In this document: positions 41,319 to 49,868 of the stretch, in pieces
Numbering within the stretch: position 1 is the first letter of the stretch
Layout: each line of letters opens with the position of its first letter
Source of the DNA: JAWLHA01 sp041690535
GTDB taxonomy: Bacteria > Pseudomonadota > Gammaproteobacteria > Thiohalomonadales > Thiohalomonadaceae
Length of the DNA: 64,000 nt
Reading direction: 5' to 3'
Assembly (NCBI GenBank): GCA_041690535.1
Contig: JAWLHA010000005.1
Coordinates: 51,757-115,756 of the forward strand
Made by a program: the position numbers and the translations under genes
The notes under the pieces: generated by a model
Seen by the model: only the letters and a program-made list of their open reading frames with translations
What the model was told of the DNA's origin: nothing
Database searches by the model: none

Positions 41319-41537
41319 TTAACGCGCGCGGAAGACGATGCGCCCCTTGGTGAGATCGTAGGGAGTCAGCTGCACCGTGACCTTGTCACCGGTGAGAATG
41401 CGGATATAGTGCTTGCGCATTTTGCCGGAAATATGCGCCGTTACCACATGCCCGTTTTCAAGTTCCACCCGGAATGTGGTGTTGGGAAGAGTCTCGACGA
41501 CCGTCCCCTCCATTTCGATACCTTCTTCTTTAGCCAT
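41319..41537 (-). CDS. infA: Translation initiation factor IF-1
   Basis: 72 residues, the full normal length, one S1/OB fold (EMEGTVVETLPNTTFRVELENGH, SGKMRKHYIRILTGDKV). It occupies the ribosomal A site during initiation. The position next to clpA and aat is conserved in gammaproteobacteria. Confidence 0.98.
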   Translation of the reverse strand: MAKEEGIEMEGTVVETLPNTTFRVELENGHVVTAHISGKMRKHYIRILTGDKVTVQLTPYDLTKGRIVFRAR

Positions 41538-41643
41538 GCAGTTCCTGCTCTAGTGATTAGCCTTCAGTCATCTTGAATTAGATGCAACGCACGAAAGTTA
41601 GCCGAGCATCATGCCTGAATTTTCGCAGATGATCAAAGACGAA

Positions 41644-42411
41644 TTATAGCCCGCCCGTTTCGCGGGGGGCATGGGGGGACGTGCGCTGCCATCGACCGGC
41701 GGAGAAAATCTCCAGCGGACGATACCGCTCCTTGTAGGCCATTTTCGGGCACTCGCGGATCAAATAGCCCAAATAGACCCACGGAAGGTGGAGCCGCCGG
41801 GCCTCCTCCACCAGCCACATCACCGCAAAGACACCCAGACTGCGCTTCTCTTCCGAAGGATCGTAGAAGGTGTAAACGGCAGAGAGTCCCTGCAGCAGAC
41901 GATCCATGACGGAAACCGCCACAAGGCGTCCTCCGGCATGAAATTCAACGAACCAGGTGTCGCACCAACTGCTGGTGAGGAACTCACGGTACTGCTCAGG
42001 CTCTTGGACGTCCATACCACCGCCGGCGTGCCGAGCCGCGATATAGCGCTCGTAGAGGCGGAAGTGTTCTTCCCGGTAGACACTCCTGACCGGATGGGCG
42101 GTGAGATCGCGGTTGCGCTGCCAGGCTCGGCGCTGACTGCGGTCCAGCTTGAACAGATGGACCGGGACACGCGCCGGCAGGCAGGCGTTGCACTGGCTGC
42201 AGCTCGGCCGGTAGACGTGCCCGCCACTGCGTCTGAAACCGAACTCGGCCAGGGCGCTGTAGAGTGAAGTGCTCATGGGGGCGGCGGGATCCACGAACAT
42301 TGTGGTTGCCTCGCGCTCTACCAGGTAACTGCACGGGTGGGGACGGGTCACGTAAAAGCCCAGTTCGGGCGGGATCGCCTGGAGCAGGGGGTGTCCCGGA
42401 TGTCTCGTCAT
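41644..42411 (-). CDS. bpt: Aspartate/glutamate leucyltransferase Bpt
   Basis: 255 residues. CSYLVEREATTMFVDP at the N-terminus and the Cys-rich RPSCSQCNACLPARVPV are typical of the ATE1/Bpt family. The C-terminus has LPWVYLGYLIRECPKMAYKERYRPLE. Bpt attaches leucine to N-terminal Asp or Glu, feeding them to ClpS/ClpAP. The start at 42411 overlaps the aat stop (TGATG); the frame upstream is shadow of aat. Confidence 0.95.
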   Translation of the reverse strand: MTRHPGHPLLQAIPPELGFYVTRPHPCSYLVEREATTMFVDPAAPMSTSLYSALAEFGFRRSGGHVYRPSCSQCNACLPARVPVHLFKLDRSQRRAWQRNRDLTAHPVRSVYREEHFRLYERYIAARHAGGGMDVQEPEQYREFLTSSWCDTWFVEFHAGGRLVAVSVMDRLLQGLSAVYTFYDPSEEKRSLGVFAVMWLVEEARRLHLPWVYLGYLIRECPKMAYKERYRPLEIFSAGRWQRTSPHAPRETGGL

Positions 42412-43133
42412 CAGGAGTCGACCTGTCGCAGTTCGAGCGTCCACAGCCCCGGCCGCCCGGGCCGTTCGCAGTGAGTCGCAAGCAGTGCCATGAAGCGGGC
42501 GCGTGCTATGTCGACCGCCCCGAGGCTGCTTAAATGGTTGGAGGCGACCTGGCAGTCGATCAGTGCAAAGTCCCACGCTTCCAATTGCCGGACGAGATGG
42601 ACGAAGGCCACCTTGGAGGCGTCGGTGCGCCGCGAAAACATCGACTCGCCATAGAACACCTTTCCGACGGCCACCCCGTAGAGTCCGCCCACCAGTTCAT
42701 CGTCGGCCCACGTCTCCACGGAATGGGCGTAGCCCATTTCGTGCAAGTGACTGTAAGCGTCCACCATCGCGGGCGTTATCCACGTGCCGGGCTGCGAATC
42801 CCGGGGCTCGCCACAGGCGCGGATCACCTGATCGAAGGCTTGGTCGAAGGTGACGCGATAGAGCCCCTTTCGCAAGCTCTTGCGGAGGCTGCGAGAGACC
42901 TTCAGGCCTCCGGGCAAAAGTACCGCACGCGGATCAGGGGTCCACCAGAGGATCGGCTGGTCCTCCGTGTACCAGGGGAAAATACCGTGCCTGTAGGCGC
43001 TAAGGAGCCGCGCCGGCGCCAAATCACCCCCAATGGCCAGCAAGCCGTTGGGTTCGGTCAGGGCGAATCGCGGTTCGGGAAAGGCATGGTGCCCGTCGCG
43101 GGGATCGAGCCAGAAGGGGCCGCGGGCGATCAT
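42411..43133 (-). CDS. aat: Leucyl/phenylalanyl-tRNA-protein transferase
   Basis: 240 residues, normal length. FPWYTEDQPILWWTPDPRAVL, AYSHLHEMGYAHSVETW and GGLYGVAVGKVFYGESMFSR are the Aat signature. It transfers Leu or Phe to N-terminal Arg or Lys. It overlaps the upstream gene by four bases and the bpt start, giving a coupled trio. Confidence 0.97.
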   Translation of the reverse strand: MIARGPFWLDPRDGHHAFPEPRFALTEPNGLLAIGGDLAPARLLSAYRHGIFPWYTEDQPILWWTPDPRAVLLPGGLKVSRSLRKSLRKGLYRVTFDQAFDQVIRACGEPRDSQPGTWITPAMVDAYSHLHEMGYAHSVETWADDELVGGLYGVAVGKVFYGESMFSRRTDASKVAFVHLVRQLEAWDFALIDCQVASNHLSSLGAVDIARARFMALLATHCERPGRPGLWTLELRQVDS

Positions 43134-44299
43134 GGGGCGGCCTCCACGGCGTGCTTGAAGGGGAGGTGGCCCGCCAGCTCCAACATGTAATCCTCGACGG
43201 CCCCATGCTCCCTGCCCACGAAGTCCCGCACGGCAGCGGCGAAGCCGGGGTGGGCGACCCAGTGGGCCGACCGGGTAGCGGTCGGCTCGAAGCCGCGACC
43301 CACTTTGTGTTCCCCCTGGGCCCCGGGTTCAAAGCGCCTCAGTCCGTGCGCGATGGCGTAATCAATCCCGGCGTAGTAACACGCCTCGAAATGGAGGCTG
43401 TGGAATTCCGCCTCGCAGCCCCAATGGCGTCCGTACAGCGTGTCGGCGCTGCGCAGGTTGAAGGCTGCTGCCACGTAGCGTCTGCCGTGCCGCGCGAGCA
43501 CCAGGACGACATTGTCCGGGAGGGTATGGCCCAATGCCCGGAAGAAGGATTCCGAGAGGGTGGCGTGGCCGCCGTGCTTGTGGAAGGTGCTGGTGTAGAA
43601 GCGGTGGAAGATCCGCCACTGTTCGTCAGTGATCTCAGCGCCGCCCAAAACCTCCAGCTCCACTCCCGCCTCCTGAACCCTTCGGCGCTCCCGGCGCAGT
43701 TTCTTGCGGTTGTGGGAGGAGAAGCCCTCCAGATAGTCATCGAAGTCGCGGTAACCGCGGTTGTTCCAGTGGAATTGGCAACCGGCGCGCAACATCAGCC
43801 CCTGTGCTTCCAAAAACGCGGTGTCCTCCGGGCCCGTGAACAGCCAGTGGAGGGAGGAGAGGCCTTCCGCCCGGGCTTTCTCGAGCGCGGCTTCCAGCAG
43901 TGCCTTCCTCACGGCCTCGGGGTCGGAGTCGGGAGCCACGAGCAGCCGTGGGCCGGTGGCGGGGGTATAAGGAATGGCGGAGACAAGTTTCGGGTAGTAG
44001 CGCAGCCCCCGTCGCTGGTAGGCCTCGGCCCAGGACCAGTCGAAGACGAATTCGCCATAGGAGTTGTACTTGAGATAGAGCGGTGCGGCGCCTACGAGCC
44101 GTCCGTCGGCATCATTGACAAGCAGGTGCCGGGGCAACCACCCCCACCGTTCGCCGAGGCACCCGTGCTCCTCCAGCGCGGCCAGGAACTCATGCCGCAG
44201 GAACGGATGATCGCCGCCGACCAGGGCGTTCCAGTCGGACGCAGCTACGGCGCCGAGGCTTTCGACGAAGGTGGTGCGCATCGCTCCCTGTTGGGTCAT
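43130..44299 (-). CDS. DUF482/COG3146 GNAT-like protein
   Basis: 389 residues. FLRHEFLAALEEHGCLGERWGWLPRHL, YPKLVSAIPYTPATGPRLLV and FEPGAQGEHKVGRGFEPTATRSAHW are the DUF482 (FemAB/GNAT-related) hallmarks. The function is unknown; the fold suggests transfer of an acyl or aminoacyl group, and the coupling to aat (a FemAB-type transferase too) is interesting. Start 44299 or 44281; neither has a clean RBS. Confidence 0.88.
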   Translation of the reverse strand: MTQQGAMRTTFVESLGAVAASDWNALVGGDHPFLRHEFLAALEEHGCLGERWGWLPRHLLVNDADGRLVGAAPLYLKYNSYGEFVFDWSWAEAYQRRGLRYYPKLVSAIPYTPATGPRLLVAPDSDPEAVRKALLEAALEKARAEGLSSLHWLFTGPEDTAFLEAQGLMLRAGCQFHWNNRGYRDFDDYLEGFSSHNRKKLRRERRRVQEAGVELEVLGGAEITDEQWRIFHRFYTSTFHKHGGHATLSESFFRALGHTLPDNVVLVLARHGRRYVAAAFNLRSADTLYGRHWGCEAEFHSLHFEACYYAGIDYAIAHGLRRFEPGAQGEHKVGRGFEPTATRSAHWVAHPGFAAAVRDFVGREHGAVEDYMLELAGHLPFKHAVEAAP

Positions 44300-44344
44300 C
44301 GGGTCACGGGTTTCAGGATAAACCCAGCCCACATTTCTCACCAG

Positions 44345-44420
44345 CCGCTAGAGCGCCGCACAGATAAACGGAAAAGTCGCCAATCGCAGCCTGTTGCCCC
44401 GCAAGTGGCGGGGCAGCGAA
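44345..44420. repeat. Truncated family C repeat
   Basis: CTAGAGCGCCGCACAGATAAACGG is a terminus, followed by AAAAGTCGCCAATCGCAGC and the GCCCCGCAAGTGGCGGGGC hairpin, then CAGCGAACC. No opposite terminus is found before trxB. The hairpin could double as the trxB terminator region. Confidence 0.75.
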
Positions 44421-44460
44421 CCGAACGGCGCCACCTCCCTGTGGCCCCGCCGACTGTAAC

Positions 44461-45420
44461 TCACGCCTTGTCCAGGCTTTCCAGGTAGCGCTCGGCGTCC
44501 AGGGCGGCCATGCAGCCGGTACCGGCCGAGGTGATCGCCTGGCGGTAGATGTGGTCTGCCACATCGCCCGCGGCGAAGACACCGGGGATGCTGGTGGCGG
44601 TCGCGTTGCCGGCGGTGCCGCTCTGGACCTTGAGGTAGCCGTTTTCCATCTCCAACTGGCCCTGGAACAGATCCGTGTTCGGCTTGTGGCCGATGGCGAT
44701 GAAGACCCCGGTCAGTTCGAGCTCCTTGGTACTGCCGTCTTGGGCGCTCTTGATGCGCAGACCGGTCACGCCGCTCTTGTCGCCCAGCACCTCGTCCACC
44801 TCGTGATTCCATTCGATGGTGATATTGCCGCTGTGGGCCTTCTCCATCAGCTGGTCGGCGAGGATCTTCTCGCAACGGAACTTGTCGCGGCGGTGGACCA
44901 CGGTGACGTGGGAGGCAATGTTGGCAAGGTAGAGTGCCTCTTCCACGGCGCTGTTGCCGCCGCCGACCACCGCCACTTTTTGATTGCGGTAGAAGAAGCC
45001 GTCGCAGGTGGCGCAGGCGGAGACGCCACGCCCTTTGAACTCCTCCTCGGAGGGGAGGCCCAGGTATTGGGCGGAGGCACCGGTGGCCACGATCAGTGCA
45101 TCGCAGGTGTACTCGCCCGCATCGCCCTTCAGCCGGAACGGACGCTGGGTCAAATTGGCCTCGTTGATGTGGTCGAAGATGATTTCAGTGTCGAAGCGTT
45201 CGGCGTGCTGACGCATGCGCTCCATCAGGGCCGGCCCCTGGACGCCCTCATTATCGCCCGGCCAGTTGTCCACCTCGGTGGTGGTCATCAGCTGGCCGCC
45301 CTGCTGCAGCCCGGTGATCACCACCGGCTTGAGGTTGGCGCGGGCGGCATACACCGCTGCTGTGTAGCCGGCAGGACCGGACCCGAGGATTATCAGACGG
45401 GAATGTTTGGTTTCACTCAT
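44461..45420 (-). CDS. trxB: Thioredoxin reductase
   Basis: 319 residues, normal length. FAD-binding LGSGPAGYTAAVYAAR, redox-active Cys pair SACATCDGFFYR, NADPH motif VVGGGNSAVEEALYLA and C-terminal GVFAAGDVADHIYRQ. Reduces thioredoxin with NADPH. Divergent from ald across 168 bases. Confidence 0.97.
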   Translation of the reverse strand: MSETKHSRLIILGSGPAGYTAAVYAARANLKPVVITGLQQGGQLMTTTEVDNWPGDNEGVQGPALMERMRQHAERFDTEIIFDHINEANLTQRPFRLKGDAGEYTCDALIVATGASAQYLGLPSEEEFKGRGVSACATCDGFFYRNQKVAVVGGGNSAVEEALYLANIASHVTVVHRRDKFRCEKILADQLMEKAHSGNITIEWNHEVDEVLGDKSGVTGLRIKSAQDGSTKELELTGVFIAIGHKPNTDLFQGQLEMENGYLKVQSGTAGNATATSIPGVFAAGDVADHIYRQAITSAGTGCMAALDAERYLESLDKA

Positions 45421-45588
45421 GTGATAGACTCCGAACGCGATTGGCTGGTGGAAACGGCAGTACTCGCCCACTCAATGAGGCGAAGAGCAGTGATTCGGCG
45501 AGCCACCAGGCCGTGATTTTGGAATGATTCTAAATTGTTCAGGGCAGCTATGTTACGTTAAAGCCGCTGAACGGGTAAAGGAGGCTCC

Positions 45589-46641
45589 ATGCGCATCGGT
45601 ATCCCCCGTGAGATCAAGACCCTGGAAGGGCGGGTTGCCCTGATTCCGGCCGCAGCCGCCGAACTGGTCCGAGCGGGTCACGAGGTCTACGCCGAGCGCG
45701 ATGCGGGTCGCCTCAGCGGCTATTCCAATGACGACTACGAGGCTGCCGGAGTGACGGTGGTTCCCGATGCCCGGACTCTATATGGGCGCGGGGAAATGAT
45801 TGTCAAGGTCAAGGAGCCGCAACCGCAGGAGTTGCCCCTGCTGCGCCAGGACCATCTTCTGTTTTGCTATCTGCACTTGGCCGCTGCCCCCGAACTGCTG
45901 AAAGGCCTGTGTGATATCGGCCTCACGGGGGTGGCTTTTGAAACGGTGCAGGACCACGGTCACCTGCCCCTCCTGGCCCCCATGAGCGACATCGCCGGCC
46001 GCGTCGCGGTTCAGGTGGGAACCCATCTGCTGCATCAGCCCCAGGGGGGCAAGGGTGTGCTGCTGGGGGGGCTGCCCGCGGCGGAGCGCGGACATGTGGT
46101 GGTCCTGGGAGCGGGGGTCGCGGGGGGGAATGCCGCCATGGCCGCAGCCGCCTTGGGCGCCCAGGTGACGGTCTTTGATCGCGATCGGGACAAACTGGCC
46201 GCCATGCGCGCGCTCGGCCCCAACGTGACCGGCCTCTACCCCTATGCCCACGCCATCGACGCGGCGGTGGTGACCGCCGATCTGCTCGTTGGGGCCGTGC
46301 TCATTCCAGGGGCCAAGGCGCCGCACTTAGTATCAGCCGAACAGGTTCGGCGCATGCAGCCGGGCAGTGTGATCGTCGACATCTCCGTGGACCAGGGGGG
46401 CTGCATCGAGACCACCCGGCCGACCACCTATGCCGAGCCGACTTTCGTCTGGGAAGGGGTGATCCACTTTGGCGTGACCAATATGCCCGGGGCGGTGCCG
46501 CGCACCGCCTCCCAGGCCCTCTCGGCAAGTCTGACCCCCTACGTGCTGCGCCTCGCCCGTCAGGGCTGGGAGGCCGATCCGGTGCTGACCAGCGGTATCA
46601 ACATTCAGCAGGGCAGGGTAGTGCACCCGGCTCTCAAGTGA
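45589..46641 (+). CDS. ald: Alanine dehydrogenase
   Basis: 350 residues, slightly shorter than the usual 370. MRIGIPREIKTLEGRVALIPAAAAEL at the N-terminus, LAPMSDIAGRVAVQVG, the NAD loop VLGAGVAGGNAAMAA and HFGVTNMPGAVPRTAS near the end. It interconverts alanine and pyruvate plus ammonium with NAD. GTAAAGGAGGCTCC gives a strong RBS before 45589. Single gene. Confidence 0.95.
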   Translation: MRIGIPREIKTLEGRVALIPAAAAELVRAGHEVYAERDAGRLSGYSNDDYEAAGVTVVPDARTLYGRGEMIVKVKEPQPQELPLLRQDHLLFCYLHLAAAPELLKGLCDIGLTGVAFETVQDHGHLPLLAPMSDIAGRVAVQVGTHLLHQPQGGKGVLLGGLPAAERGHVVVLGAGVAGGNAAMAAAALGAQVTVFDRDRDKLAAMRALGPNVTGLYPYAHAIDAAVVTADLLVGAVLIPGAKAPHLVSAEQVRRMQPGSVIVDISVDQGGCIETTRPTTYAEPTFVWEGVIHFGVTNMPGAVPRTASQALSASLTPYVLRLARQGWEADPVLTSGINIQQGRVVHPALK

Positions 46642-46669
46642 GTTGCGAGGGACGAGTTACGCAATGCCA

Positions 46670-46728
46670 GGGGGGCCTTCGCAGGAGCCCCCCGGCTGCA
46701 GCCCGGATGAGGCGAAGCGTAATCCGGG
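46670..46728. repeat. Two hairpins between ald and ftsK
   Basis: GGGGGGC (46670-46676) pairs with GCCCCCC (46687-46693), a terminator-like stem without U-run. Next, CCCGGATGAGGCGAAGCG pairs with TAATCCGGG (46702-46728), a common proteobacterial intergenic hairpin whose loop resembles that of family B. Confidence 0.65.
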
Positions 46729-46829
46729 GCTAGAACCTCGTCACGTTTATTAATGCAGATCTTGAATTCGAAAAGCTTTACCCTTACAACAAGTTAGGTT
46801 TGATACTTCTCAGCCAGGTTTAACTCGTT

Positions 46830-49175
46830 TTGGCACAGGCATCGGAAAAAAGGCCCGCACGGTTCGAACTCGGTGCGCACCTCCAGCGGGGGCTGCGTGA
46901 GGGGGCCCTGTACGTGTTCGGGGTTCTTGCGGCTTACCTCGTGCTGGCGCTCGTCAGCTACAGCCCGGCCGATCCGAGCTGGTCCTACTCGGGAGCGGCC
47001 GGCCATATTCACAACGCCGGCGGACGTGTGGGTGCCTGGTTTGCCGATATTTCCCTCTATCTTTTTGGCATCATGGCCTACCTCTTTCCCGCCATGGTGG
47101 CCTATAGCGGCTGGCTGCTCTACCGCGGCCGCCAGAGGGAACGCCGGGGCAACGGCGCGCAGACGACCTTGCGCGCACTGGGTCTTGTGATGACGGTCGC
47201 CGCGGGCGCAGGACTGGCTCACCTCCATTTCGGTACCCGCTTCGGGATCATGCCTTCGGATGCCGGTGGCGCGCTCGGCCACCTGGTGGGCGAAGGGTTC
47301 GGCGCGGCGGTCAGCTTTCTTGGCGCCACCATGTTCCTGTTGGCACTTTTCCTCACCGGGGTGACGCTCTTCACCGGCCTCTCCTGGCTGTGGCTCATGG
47401 ATGCCACCGGCGCGCGCACCCTAGGCCTCGTCGCCTGGTTCCGTGACAGGTTGAAGAGTCGGCGTGAGGCGAAGGTGGCCCAAAAGGCCCGCGAGGAGCG
47501 CGAACTGGTGGTGCGGACGGTCAGAAAGAAGACCGAGAATCGTCCTCCACCCAGGATCGAACCGGTGATCAACACCCCGGCCCTGCCCAGTGTGCGCGAA
47601 CAGCCCAGTGTGCGCGAACAGAAGGAGAAGCAGGTCCCGCTGTTTGAGCCGGTCGTCGACGACACCCTTCCGCCGCTGTCGCTGCTGGACCCCATCCGCG
47701 AACCAAAACACCGGGTCTCCAAGGAGGCGCTGGAGGCCATCTCCCGCCTGGTGGAGATGAAGCTGCTGGATTTCGGCATCGAGGTGCAGGTGGTGGAAGT
47801 CCACCCCGGCCCGGTGATCACCCGCTTTGAGCTGCAGCCGGCCCCCGGCATCAAGGTGAGCCAGATCACCAATCTGTCCAAGGATCTGGCCCGCGCCCTC
47901 TCGGCCGTAAGCGTGCGGGTGGTGGAGGTCATTCCGGGTAAGACCACCATCGGCCTGGAGGTGCCAAACGAGCACCGCGAGATTGTGCAGCTGTGCGAGA
48001 CCCTCAAATCCGAGGAGTACGAGAAGGCCAACTCGCTGCTGACCCTTGCCCTCGGTAAGGACATCAGCGGCCATCCAGTGGTGGCGGACCTGGCCAAGAT
48101 GCCCCACCTGCTGGTGGCCGGCACCACCGGCTCGGGCAAGTCGGTGGCGGTCAATGCCATGATCCTGAGCCTGCTCTACAACGCCACCTCGCGGGACGTG
48201 CGGCTCATCATGATTGACCCCAAGATGCTGGAGCTCTCCATCTATGAGGGGATCCCCCACCTGTTGGCGCCGGTGGTCACCGACATGAAGGACGCCGCCA
48301 ACGCCCTGCGCTGGTGCGTGGCCGAGATGGAGCGGCGCTACAAGCTCATGGCGGCCCTGGGGGTGCGCAACATCGCCGGTTACAACCGCAAAGTGAAAGA
48401 CGCCATCGCGGCCGGCGAGCCCATCCCGGACCCGCTGTTCGTCCCCTCCGAACTGCTGAGCGCCGAGGAGCGCGCCGCGGTACAGCCGCCGCCCCTCGAT
48501 ACCCTGCCGTTTGTGGTGGTGGTCATCGACGAGCTGGCCGACATGATGATGGTGGTGGGCAAGAAGGTAGAGGAGCTCATCGCCCGCCTGGCGCAGAAGG
48601 CCCGCGCGGCAGGCATCCACCTCATTCTCGCCACCCAGCGGCCGTCGGTGGACGTGCTCACCGGGCTTATCAAGGCCAACATTCCCACCCGCATCGCTTT
48701 TCAGGTCTCCTCCCGGGTGGATTCCCGCACGGTGCTGGACCAGATCGGTGCCGAAAACCTGCTCGGCCACGGCGACATGCTCTATCTGCCGCCCGGACAG
48801 GGGGTGCCGATGCGGGTGCATGGCGCCTTCGTGGACGATCACGAGGTCCACAATGTGGTGGAGGAGCTGAAAAAGCGGGGTCCACCCCAATACGTGGAGG
48901 AGATCCTCAACGGCACCACCGAGAGCAGCGAACCGCTGTTTCCGGGGGACACCGAGGCGAGCGGGGGCGGCGAAGCCGACCCGCTTTACGACGAAGCGGT
49001 GCGAATCGTTACCGAAACTCGCCGCGCCTCGGTTTCCGGCATTCAGCGACGGCTCAAGATCGGGTATAACCGGGCCGCCCGTATGGTCGAAGAGATGGAG
49101 ATGGCCGGGATCGTGGGCCCGCTTCAGGCCAATGGCAACCGCGAGGTGCTGGTGGCCGCCCCACCCCCGGATTGA
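46830..49175 (+). CDS. ftsK: DNA translocase FtsK
   Basis: 781 residues. About four to five N-terminal membrane helices, a short basic/proline linker (about 205-270), then the RecA-like motor with Walker A GTTGSGKSVAVNAM and Walker B VVVVIDELADMMM, and the C-terminal gamma winged-helix (LYDEAVRIVTETRRASVSGIQRRLKIGYNRAARMVEEME) that reads KOPS sites. It couples division with chromosome dimer resolution. The start appears to be TTG at 46830; no in-frame ATG or GTG lies sensibly before the first helix. Confidence 0.95.
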   Translation: MAQASEKRPARFELGAHLQRGLREGALYVFGVLAAYLVLALVSYSPADPSWSYSGAAGHIHNAGGRVGAWFADISLYLFGIMAYLFPAMVAYSGWLLYRGRQRERRGNGAQTTLRALGLVMTVAAGAGLAHLHFGTRFGIMPSDAGGALGHLVGEGFGAAVSFLGATMFLLALFLTGVTLFTGLSWLWLMDATGARTLGLVAWFRDRLKSRREAKVAQKAREERELVVRTVRKKTENRPPPRIEPVINTPALPSVREQPSVREQKEKQVPLFEPVVDDTLPPLSLLDPIREPKHRVSKEALEAISRLVEMKLLDFGIEVQVVEVHPGPVITRFELQPAPGIKVSQITNLSKDLARALSAVSVRVVEVIPGKTTIGLEVPNEHREIVQLCETLKSEEYEKANSLLTLALGKDISGHPVVADLAKMPHLLVAGTTGSGKSVAVNAMILSLLYNATSRDVRLIMIDPKMLELSIYEGIPHLLAPVVTDMKDAANALRWCVAEMERRYKLMAALGVRNIAGYNRKVKDAIAAGEPIPDPLFVPSELLSAEERAAVQPPPLDTLPFVVVVIDELADMMMVVGKKVEELIARLAQKARAAGIHLILATQRPSVDVLTGLIKANIPTRIAFQVSSRVDSRTVLDQIGAENLLGHGDMLYLPPGQGVPMRVHGAFVDDHEVHNVVEELKKRGPPQYVEEILNGTTESSEPLFPGDTEASGGGEADPLYDEAVRIVTETRRASVSGIQRRLKIGYNRAARMVEEMEMAGIVGPLQANGNREVLVAAPPPD

Positions 49176-49232
49176 TCCCCTGGATGGTCTTGGCCCGCCT
49201 GGGAGAAACCACACATTCTGAATGGAGTTCCT

Positions 49233-49868
49233 ATGCGCAAGAGCGTTGTGACGGGCCTGCTGGCCCTCTGTTTCTGGCTCGGAGCCGCCGGCCCTGCGTG
49301 GGCGGTGAACGGTGCAGCACGGCTGGATGCCTTCCTCTCGGGACTCGACTCCATGCGTGCCCGCTTTGTCCAGAGCCTGGTGGATGCCGAGGGCAGAATG
49401 TTGGAGGAGAGCGAAGGGGTGCTGCTGCTCAACCGCCCCGGACGGTTTCGCCTCAGCTATGAAAAGCCTTACGAGCAACTCTACATCGCCGACGGCGAGC
49501 GGGTGTGGATGTACGACCGGGACCTCGAGCAGGTGACGGTAAGACTGCAGGAGCAGGCCCTCGGCAGTACGCCGGCCTTGTTGTTGAGCGGTTCCGAGCC
49601 GCTGGAGAAGAACTTCACCATCGAGGAACTCGGGACGCACGAGGGTTATCAGTGGCTCCGGCTCAAACCCCGCACCCGGGACTCCGAGTTCGAATACTTC
49701 CGCCTGGCCATGGAGGGGGATGTACTGCGGGCGATGGAGATGGTGGACGGTTTCGGCCAGACCACCCGTATCTACTTCTACACCGTTGAGCGGAATGTGC
49801 CCGTAAGGGCCGATGCGTTCAAGTTTACCCCGCCTCCCGGGGTCGATGTGGTTGGCGACGCGCCGTGA
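49233..49868 (+). CDS. lolA: Outer-membrane lipoprotein carrier LolA
   Basis: 211 residues. Signal peptide (KSVVTGLLALCFWLGAAGPAWA), then the LolA beta-barrel half (LDSMRARFVQSLVDAEGRM, RPGRFRLSYEKPYEQLYIADGERVWMYD). Chaperones lipoproteins across the periplasm. It overlaps rarA by four bases (GTGA). Confidence 0.97.
   Translation: MRKSVVTGLLALCFWLGAAGPAWAVNGAARLDAFLSGLDSMRARFVQSLVDAEGRMLEESEGVLLLNRPGRFRLSYEKPYEQLYIADGERVWMYDRDLEQVTVRLQEQALGSTPALLLSGSEPLEKNFTIEELGTHEGYQWLRLKPRTRDSEFEYFRLAMEGDVLRAMEMVDGFGQTTRIYFYTVERNVPVRADAFKFTPPPGVDVVGDAP

Noticed and set aside
47421..49640. 739-codon open frame antisense to ftsK
   Set aside because: High-GC codon structure opens the opposite frame. Its translation is rich in His, Gln, Gly and Arg without domains, and ftsK on the other strand is unmistakable.
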